Origin: Spirochaetota bacterium
Lineage (GTDB): Bacteria > Spirochaetota > JAGLSM01 > JAKPMW01
Length of the DNA stretch: 7,008 nucleotides
Direction of reading: 5' to 3'
Assembly (NCBI GenBank): GCA_029548715.1
Contig: JAKPMW010000327.1
Span: forward strand, 1-7,008
A program made the translations under genes and the position numbers. A model generated the notes under the pieces. The model saw nothing but the letters and a program-made list of their open reading frames with translations, was not told the origin of the DNA and did not search any database. Shown piece by piece: positions 1 to 7,008 of this stretch; positions within the stretch are counted from its first letter, which is position 1, and each line of letters starts with the position of its first letter.

Positions 1-607
1 CGTCATCATGGGCCGGTGTCAAGAGAAGCTCGAGTCCAAGGATGATTTCGCCGCTCTCCATCAGTGCGGAGTGCTTGTACGCATACCCCAGATCCTCCCT
101 GCTGCGGCGGGCGAGTTCGCCGGCGGGAGTGAGTACGTCCACGCTCTGGACAATGTCCGCCATCTCACCCCCGTAGGCCCGGGCATTCATGAAAGCGGCC
201 CCTCCGACCGAACCGGGCAGGCCACCGGCAAATTCCAGGCCGGCGAGGCCCTGCTCGGCTGCGGAGCTTGCGAGGGCAGCAATGGCCAGTCCGGCACCGC
301 AGCGGACCAGCCGCCGACCGTCCGTGCCGGGCGCTGTTCCCCCTGCTGCCGTCCAGTCAAGGGTCTCCAGTCCTGCGAGATGGAGTACGATCCCATGGTA
401 GCCGCGGTCTGCAACAAGGACGTTTGAACCGCGTCCGAGGACAAACCAGGGGAGTCCCTGCTTGCGGGCAAACGCGAGCGCGTCGGCAACGTCTTCGGCG
501 GAGCGGGCCGGGCAATACCAGCGGGCCGGTCCCCCGATCCTGAAGGTTGTGAGTGGTGCCAGGGGTACGTTTTCAAGCAGTGTCATCCCTTCAAGATACT
601 GCCCCAT
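1..607 (-). CDS. murB: UDP-N-acetylenolpyruvoylglucosamine reductase (MurB), N-terminal part
   Basis: This FAD enzyme reduces UDP-GlcNAc-enolpyruvate with NADPH to UDP-MurNAc, a cytosolic step of peptidoglycan precursor synthesis. About 202 residues are visible; the C-terminus, with the catalytic Glu expected in the family, lies off the left edge. Seen motifs, numbered from the ATG at 607: TTFRIGGPA (20-28), the FAD-pyrophosphate loop LGRGSNVLVAD (57-67), AGGLPGSVGGAAFMNARAYGGE (127-148) and YKHSAL (177-182). The last sits where type II MurBs carry YRxS and matches that simpler class. A Gly/Thr-rich stretch (GGTAPGTDG, 89-97) looks like a small insertion in the FAD domain. Two in-frame ATGs are possible, at 607 and 586. 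Neither has a well-spaced Shine-Dalgarno (GAAGGG abuts the 586 ATG), and a stop at 632-634 closes the frame. The gene lies 142 bases downstream of the kinase on the same strand, with no other mur gene in view. The family is certain, the exact start is not. Confidence 0.93.
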   Translation of the reverse strand, partial: MGQYLEGMTLLENVPLAPLTTFRIGGPARWYCPARSAEDVADALAFARKQGLPWFVLGRGSNVLVADRGYHGIVLHLAGLETLDWTAAGGTAPGTDGRRLVRCGAGLAIAALASSAAEQGLAGLEFAGGLPGSVGGAAFMNARAYGGEMADIVQSVDVLTPAGELARRSREDLGYAYKHSALMESGEIILGLELLLTPAHDD

Positions 608-749
608 GCAAGGGATGGCGGGGAAATGGCACTATGGTGCTTCTTTTTCGAAAGCAAACGGGGAAAAAGCGGTACCATGGGCGCCATATGCCGATCGGGC
701 GGGCTGTCTGGCCTGGTGGTGGGGCCCGGCGGCGCCTGCAGGAGGGTTC

Positions 750-3509
<2,760 letters not shown>

Positions 3510-3624
3510 TATCGCTGCTCCCGGAATGATTGAACCCTTGCATATAGTGGCATAGACGGTTGCATGATACAAGAGGCACGAAAGGGATGGACAAAAGGGG
3601 CGATTTCAGGATAGCATCTGTACC
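3510..3624. promoter_or_regulatory. Divergent intergenic control region between the kinase and nrnA
   Basis: These 115 bases separate two divergent starts, so promoters for both genes should lie here. The central part holds three GCAT elements, starting at 3540, 3550 and 3562, roughly one helical turn apart; two of them sit in perfect TTGCAT hexamers (3538-3543 and 3560-3565). Promoter boxes are weak by eye. On the plus strand, TTGAAC (3530-3535) lies 17 bases before TAGACG. On the minus strand, TTGTAT (3572-3567) lies 17 bases before CACTAT. The location is well supported; the individual boxes are guesses. Confidence 0.4.
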
Positions 3625-4647
3625 ATGACAGAAACGCAAAAACATGCTGCTGCCTTCAGGCAGATCATCAAGGATAAAAAGCAGTTTTTGCTCCTGACGC
3701 ATCTGGACCCCGACGGGGATGCCCTTGGCTCGGCCTGCGGTCTGGCGTACATTCTCAAAAAAATGAAAAAGCAGGTAGTGATTGGACTCTGCGAATCCCT
3801 TCCGGTGCGCTACGAGTTTCTCAACCGGGATGAGAGCCTGCGCTTTCTTCAGCACGAGCGGATCAATCTTTCAAAATATGACGCCATCATTGTACTGGAT
3901 GCCTCAACTCCGGCCCGGCTTGACAAGTTCGAAAACCAGATCAAGAGCCTGGGTTCTGAGGTATGCCTCGTCAATATCGACCATCATGGTGACAACTCCC
4001 GCTTCGGAACGCTCAATATCGTTGATACGGATTCGGCCAGCGCGTCCCAGATGATCATCGAGCTTCTTGGGGCCCGCGCCCTTGATGTTAATTCTGCCTG
4101 GTGTCTCTATGCCGGGATTGTGCATGATACCGGGTCTTTCAGGCATGGTGTCAATATCAAGCGGGCACATGAGGCTGCCATCCACTGTCTCGTTTTTCCC
4201 GTCGATTCCAAGCAGGTATACAACCGGCTTTTTTCGCTGGAGACGGAGGTGGCCCTGCGCCTCTTTTCGCGGGCCCTCTCCCGCCTGAATGTTGCCGAGC
4301 GTGGCCGGATTGTCTACATGTATCTGGTGGATGAGGATTACAGGGAGTTTAAGGCCGAACCTGATGCGGCAACCGGCTTTGTCAACAGGCTGGTGATGCT
4401 CGAAGGGGCCGAGATTGTCCTCTTTTTCAACGAGGCCGAAAGCAATATCATCAAGGTTTCGCTTCGTTCCAATATTGAATTTTCTGTTGGCGATTTTGCC
4501 TCGATGTTCGGCGGTGGCGGGCATGTCCGCGCGGCCGGGTGTCGTATTGAGGGCATCATGGAAAAGGTCATCGAGCGGATGGTCAAGGCCTTGCGTCTTT
4601 CGCTTGAGATCCATGACCGGCGAAATGAGGCCAAAGGCCAGGGCTGA
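3625..4647 (+). CDS. nrnA: DHH/DHHA1 phosphoesterase, NrnA-like oligoribonuclease / pAp phosphatase
   Basis: This is a complete 340-residue protein of the usual NrnA length. The family uses two metal ions to degrade 2-5 base nanoRNAs (or pGpG) and often dephosphorylates 3'-phosphoadenosine 5'-phosphate in the cytosol. Seen metal ligands and motifs: THLDPDGDALGS (25-36: H26, D28, D30), LDAS (D92), the signature DHH (119-121), VHDTGSF (D168), and the C-terminal DHHA1 substrate loop FGGGGHVRAAG (295-305). All are intact. The ATG at 3625 is the natural start; only a weak AGGA lies 13 bases upstream. It is a single-gene unit, divergent from the kinase and convergent with the nucleotidyltransferase, so it is probably transcribed alone. 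It is not beside rbfA/truB, where many bacteria keep it. Its base composition looks less GC-rich than its neighbours, notably at 4440-4500. The nuclease versus pAp specificity cannot be read from sequence alone. Confidence 0.93.
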   Translation: MTETQKHAAAFRQIIKDKKQFLLLTHLDPDGDALGSACGLAYILKKMKKQVVIGLCESLPVRYEFLNRDESLRFLQHERINLSKYDAIIVLDASTPARLDKFENQIKSLGSEVCLVNIDHHGDNSRFGTLNIVDTDSASASQMIIELLGARALDVNSAWCLYAGIVHDTGSFRHGVNIKRAHEAAIHCLVFPVDSKQVYNRLFSLETEVALRLFSRALSRLNVAERGRIVYMYLVDEDYREFKAEPDAATGFVNRLVMLEGAEIVLFFNEAESNIIKVSLRSNIEFSVGDFASMFGGGGHVRAAGCRIEGIMEKVIERMVKALRLSLEIHDRRNEAKGQG

Positions 4648-4721
4648 GACGGATCAACGGGCCTGTCGGGCGTTTGTGTGCTGACTGGCACAGATGCATG
4701 GGGAACAGCCGGCCCGCCTTG

Positions 4722-5651
4722 TTAGATACGGTTGATCACGGACTTGATCAGCTCACAGTCTTCGTGCAGCCGGTCCCATGTATACCGGGTCCTGAAAAGA
4801 TGCCTGCCAAAGGGTGCAAAGCCGGCAGCGATTTCGTAGCGATAGTGCTCGCTCAGGGGCGCGTCCTCGGGCGGTGGGCGCTCTGTTGTGAGGCTTGCTG
4901 CCGCCCTTGCCTGATCGAGAAAGAGCAGGGTGTCATCAAGGATCTCCCTGAGACCGATGGATTTTTTCTGGATCCGGCTCTCCTGGGCGATGCAGTTTGC
5001 CATGGCCGTGGAGACAAGGTCGGCCTCCCACTCACCCCGCGCGAGGGAGGCGACATCGAAGACATGTTTGAGCCGCTGGGCTTCCTTGCCCTTCCCCAGG
5101 GGGATGCCGAGGGTTGAGGGCCCCAGGGTGAGGAGCTTGTCAGCGATCAGCCCCGAGCGCGAGGGGATTTCGACAACCACATCGGATGCATAGATGTCGG
5201 AGCAGACCACGCGGCGCTGTTCACCCGGATAGGGCGCTTCCTCAAGGACGGCGTCCAGCATGACGAAGGCGTCCTCGGGCTTTTGCCAGAGCGAGTCAAA
5301 AAACAGCTTGAAGCTGATCATCGGCAGCCAGGGCTTGGTCTTGTGGGGCCGGACCTCGCAGCGGGTAAAGCGGGGGCAGCCCGCTGGACTGGCGATCTGC
5401 TCTACCACCTGGGACAGCTCTGCCCGGGAGACCGTGGTGACGATGTCGACATCAATCGAAAACCGTTCGGGTTGTGCCAGGAGCAGCAGGAGCGAGTTGC
5501 CTCCCTTGAAGCGAAAAGGGATCCCGCTCAGTCCGAGTTGTGAAACGAGCTCGAGGCAATGCACGACCAGCTCGGTCAGGGCCGGGTCGGCCAGGCCTGT
5601 GACAGATTCGTAATGGTTTTTGGTAAACACCTGTGGTTGTGCTGCCAGCAT
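4722..5651 (-). CDS. AbiEii/AbiGii-family nucleotidyltransferase (putative type IV TA toxin), solitary
   Basis: This predicted cytosolic protein has 309 residues and a DNA polymerase beta-type nucleotidyltransferase fold. AbiEii-like members are the toxin half of type IV toxin-antitoxin or phage-abortive systems, and some transfer nucleotides to RNA acceptors. Motifs, numbered from the ATG at 5651: FKGGNS (48-53, motif I, with Asn where Thr is common), RFSIDVDI with the metal pair D67/D69, LIADKLLTLGP with K172, and LKHVFDVASL with D199. All four conserved motifs are present, so it is probably active. This start is chosen because GGGGAG lies 8 bases upstream. An in-frame GTG at 5696 would add 15 residues but has no ribosome site and overlaps a TTGACA box. 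No AbiEi-like antitoxin or winged-helix gene adjoins it: upstream is the M16C peptidase and downstream is convergent nrnA. It could be an orphan toxin, a toxin controlled in trans, or a domesticated NTase. The fold is well supported, the biological role is inferred. Confidence 0.82.
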   Translation of the reverse strand: MLAAQPQVFTKNHYESVTGLADPALTELVVHCLELVSQLGLSGIPFRFKGGNSLLLLLAQPERFSIDVDIVTTVSRAELSQVVEQIASPAGCPRFTRCEVRPHKTKPWLPMISFKLFFDSLWQKPEDAFVMLDAVLEEAPYPGEQRRVVCSDIYASDVVVEIPSRSGLIADKLLTLGPSTLGIPLGKGKEAQRLKHVFDVASLARGEWEADLVSTAMANCIAQESRIQKKSIGLREILDDTLLFLDQARAAASLTTERPPPEDAPLSEHYRYEIAAGFAPFGRHLFRTRYTWDRLHEDCELIKSVINRI

Positions 5652-5659
5652 GTCCAGAA

Positions 5660-5665
5660 CTCCCC
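5660..5665 (-). promoter_or_regulatory. Shine-Dalgarno that decides the nucleotidyltransferase start
   Basis: On the minus strand GGGGAG sits 8 bases before the ATG at 5651-5649. This is a near-ideal ribosome site, whereas the alternative GTG at 5696 has none. The site supports the 309-residue form. Confidence 0.7.
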
Positions 5666-5683
5666 GGGATGCATATGTCCACT

Positions 5684-5704
5684 CACAGTCTATCACAGTG
5701 TCAA
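5684..5704 (-). promoter_or_regulatory. TTGACA box with tandem ACTGTG repeats upstream of the nucleotidyltransferase
   Basis: Read on the minus strand, a perfect TTGACA (5704-5699) is followed by two ACTGTG copies (5699-5694 and 5689-5684) exactly 10 bases apart. The layout suggests a -35 element with a bound repressor or activator on one DNA face. No good -10 lies at 17 bases; the nearest AT-rich candidate, CATATG or TATGCA, lies 21-23 bases away. That spacing is long for a sigma-70 promoter, so a regulator-assisted promoter or a coincidental box are both possible. Confidence 0.35.
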
Positions 5705-5723
5705 GCGATGCAGCAAGAGGGCC

Positions 5724-5738
5724 AATCCGGGATAGACA
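5724..5738 (+). repeat. 15-base motif, copy A (plus orientation)
   Basis: The sequence AATCCGGGATAGACA is the exact reverse complement of copy C (5794-5808) and matches copy B (5753-5767) at 14 of 15 bases. With copy B it forms an inverted repeat with a perfect 14-base stem and a 14-base loop. It lies about 70 bases upstream of the nucleotidyltransferase ATG. Confidence 0.85.
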
Positions 5739-5752
5739 TGAGAGGAATGTAC

Positions 5753-5767
5753 TGTCTATCCCGGATA
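5753..5767 (-). repeat. 15-base motif, copy B (inverted)
   Basis: TGTCTATCCCGGATA differs from copies A and C only in its last base. It lies 41 bases from copy C in the same orientation and faces copy A across a 14-base spacer. In a minus-strand transcript it can pair with copy A to form a very stable hairpin. Confidence 0.85.
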
Positions 5768-5775
5768 CGCATCAC

Positions 5776-5794
5776 AAAAACGCAATTTTGCGTT
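5776..5794 (-). terminator. Short terminator-like hairpin downstream of the M16C peptidase
   Basis: On the minus strand AACGCAA, AA, TTGCGTT (5794-5779) forms a 7-base-pair stem whose 3' arm runs into a run of five T residues (5780-5776). It begins 12 bases after the peptidase stop codon, the right place for an intrinsic terminator. The stem has only three G-C pairs, so termination may be partial. It lies exactly between motif copies B and C, so it would sit in the loop if A paired with C. Confidence 0.5.
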
Positions 5795-5808
5795 GTCTAT
5801 CCCGGATT
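5794..5808 (-). repeat. 15-base motif, copy C (inverted, abuts the M16C stop codon)
   Basis: TGTCTATCCCGGATT is the perfect reverse complement of copy A, so A and C form 15-base inverted ends of an 85-base block (5724-5808). The minus-strand TAA stop of the peptidase (5809-5807) takes its two A residues from this copy, so the stop codon straddles the repeat boundary. Its first base overlaps the end of the terminator-like stem. Confidence 0.85.
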
Positions 5809-7008
5809 AGAGCAGCCGCTCGACCCTCGCCCCTGCGCCGGTCGCCCACGAGTTGAGAGAGTCCTCAGGGCCGAAGACGGCCAAAGCCGGCGAATCAGCC
5901 AGGGCTGCCAGCGCATCGGCGAAGCGCACAAGATCGGCCTGCGTTGTGGCAAAGATTTCGTCCCGCTGCTTCTGGCGCATCCCGTCCGTCAGCCCGATCA
6001 GCTCCTGCGTCAGGACGGAGAGTCCGCGGGCATCCGGCATCTGCCAGGCGTCCAGCTCGCCGATCGCACCGATGATGGCCCGCTCGCGCTCCATGCCGTC
6101 AAAGGCTTGCTGGCGCAGCCAGACGGCCGCCTCGTTGTAGCGGGCGAGCGTGTTTTCCAGATTGGGGTCACGGTAGGAGGCCATCCCGAGCACCCCCGAA
6201 AAGGGTGAGTAGCGACAAAATGCACCATAGGCTCCACCCTGGACCCGTACGCTGTTCCAGAGCCAGCCTGTGGACAGGGTCCGGGCGGCAATGACTGCGG
6301 AACCATGGGGCTGGTATCCGGCGGCGGCCATGTCAAGGCCCCGGGCGACATAGTGGACCTTGAGGGGGCCGGTCAGACCCAGCGGAGAGGCAGGTTGTAC
6401 CGTGCCGGTCATGCTGCGCGGCCAGGCCTCGCTGCCGGATTCGGGCAGGCCGTCTGTGACCTTTGTCAGGATTGACGCAGCCGTATCGGCCAGCCCGGGT
6501 GATGCGGTAAGCGACAGCGTGACGCGGCTGCGCACGGCCAGATTGGCATGAATCCGCCTGAGGATTGCTGAATCGGGCTGGTCCCCGGCCGTGCGCAGGG
6601 CGGCGTACTCGCCGAGCCCGCGGATGGCCTCGGCGGCTGCCCCCGAGGGATGGAGCATGGCGCGTACCCGGCCATCCACCACGAGATGGCCGGACGCAAT
6701 GAGGGATTCCTCGATCCGCGCCTTGCGGGCCAGGACGATGCGGGCGAGGCGTTCGGAATCGTCCAGCCGGGGTGAGCCAAGCATTTCAGCGAGGATCTCC
6801 GCCAGCCGGTCCACGCGTTGTGCCAGGACCCGGCAGCGGATCAGGACGGCGGCGGCTGTTCCCCCTGAAACCGTGGGAGAGACAAGATCCGCTGTACGAA
6901 TTCCTCCCGTCTCCGAAGCGATGCGGGTGGCAAAGGCGGCGTAGTCCTGGCTGGCGGTTCCGATCTCGGTCAGGGTGTGGGCCCAGGTGCGTGCCCAGGG
7001 GAGCAGTT
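5807..7008 (-). CDS. PreP-like M16C zinc metallopeptidase, C-terminal part
   Basis: About 399 C-terminal residues of a presequence-protease (PreP/Cym1) type peptidase are visible, out of the roughly 970-1000 usual in this family. The reading frame is open to the right edge, which codes for residues beginning LLPWARTWAHTLTEIGTASQDYAAF, a recognisable M16C third-domain opening. The strongest marker is LWNSVRVQGGAYGAF (about 6259-6215), followed by SYRDPNLENTLARY. In this family the Arg and Tyr of that loop (codons at 6247-6245 and 6229-6227) help bind substrate across the closed chamber. The zinc site HxxEH is expected in the N-terminal domain, outside the window, so activity cannot be checked. 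Known members degrade unstructured peptides such as targeting or signal peptides; any export signal would also lie outside. The stop TAA (5809-5807) touches motif copy C and a terminator-like hairpin follows it. The next gene on this strand is the nucleotidyltransferase, 155 bases away, so readthrough is possible. Confidence 0.9.
   Translation of the reverse strand, partial: LLPWARTWAHTLTEIGTASQDYAAFATRIASETGGIRTADLVSPTVSGGTAAAVLIRCRVLAQRVDRLAEILAEMLGSPRLDDSERLARIVLARKARIEESLIASGHLVVDGRVRAMLHPSGAAAEAIRGLGEYAALRTAGDQPDSAILRRIHANLAVRSRVTLSLTASPGLADTAASILTKVTDGLPESGSEAWPRSMTGTVQPASPLGLTGPLKVHYVARGLDMAAAGYQPHGSAVIAARTLSTGWLWNSVRVQGGAYGAFCRYSPFSGVLGMASYRDPNLENTLARYNEAAVWLRQQAFDGMERERAIIGAIGELDAWQMPDARGLSVLTQELIGLTDGMRQKQRDEIFATTQADLVRFADALAALADSPALAVFGPEDSLNSWATGAGARVERLL

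Noticed and set aside
608..749. Possible promoter or terminator in the kinase-murB spacer (GCAC/GTGC short inverted repeat and TTGCTT)
   Set aside because: The inverted repeat is only 4 base pairs and the -35/-10 match is poor. Nothing there rises above chance by eye.
3510..3572. TTG start at 3572 for the hybrid kinase, adding 21 residues
   Set aside because: It lacks a ribosome site and would consume much of the divergent promoter region, whereas the ATG at 3509 has GGGAG 8 bases upstream.
3904..4614. Minus-strand open frame of about 236 residues opposite nrnA
   Set aside because: The plus strand encodes an intact DHH/DHHA1 protein with every metal ligand. The antisense frame has no recognisable domain.
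4677..4692. Small inverted repeat TGTGC-TGACTG-GCACA between convergent nrnA and the nucleotidyltransferase, considered as a terminator
   Set aside because: The stem is only 5 base pairs and no T run follows on either strand, so a terminator call is not supported.
5724..5808. CRISPR array
   Set aside because: Only three 15-base copies, in mixed orientation with unequal spacers (14 and 26 bases), and no cas gene. This does not fit a CRISPR array.

Overview
The window is GC-rich (about 60% by eye) and densely packed with bacterial genes. The gene set is a soluble PAS-rich hybrid histidine kinase, an NrnA-type DHH phosphoesterase, a type II-like MurB and a PreP-type M16C peptidase. This would fit a Desulfobacterota-like or other free-living Gram-negative bacterium, but no rRNA or marker gene fixes the taxonomy, so that placement is low-confidence inference.

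Layout: (1) 1-607, minus strand, the N-terminal two thirds of murB, cut by the window edge. (2) 750-3509, minus strand, a 919-residue cytosolic hybrid kinase (three PAS, HisKA, HATPase, REC, HPt) transcribed toward murB. (3) 3510-3624, a short divergent control region. (4) 3625-4647, plus strand, a complete nrnA-like DHH/DHHA1 phosphoesterase, the only plus-strand gene. (5) 4722-5651, minus strand, a lone AbiEii/AbiGii-family nucleotidyltransferase, convergent with nrnA. (6) 5652-5806, a repeat-rich leader. (7) 5807-7008, minus strand, the C-terminal part of a PreP-like M16C metallopeptidase, running off the right edge.

Most genes are housekeeping or signalling genes: peptidoglycan precursor synthesis, nanoRNA/pAp turnover, peptide degradation and a phosphorelay. 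The accessory element is the AbiEii-like gene. Its family usually forms the toxin half of a type IV toxin-antitoxin pair, but no AbiEi antitoxin gene is present beside it. The spacer upstream carries three copies of a 15-base motif (one on the plus strand, two inverted), a small terminator-like hairpin between two of them, a perfect TTGACA box and a tandem ACTGTG repeat. The middle motif copy and the one nearest the peptidase can each pair with the third, so the leader could form mutually exclusive RNA structures. It could instead be an operator array or a small mobile palindromic repeat. This block, at about 5650-5810, is the part most worth following up.
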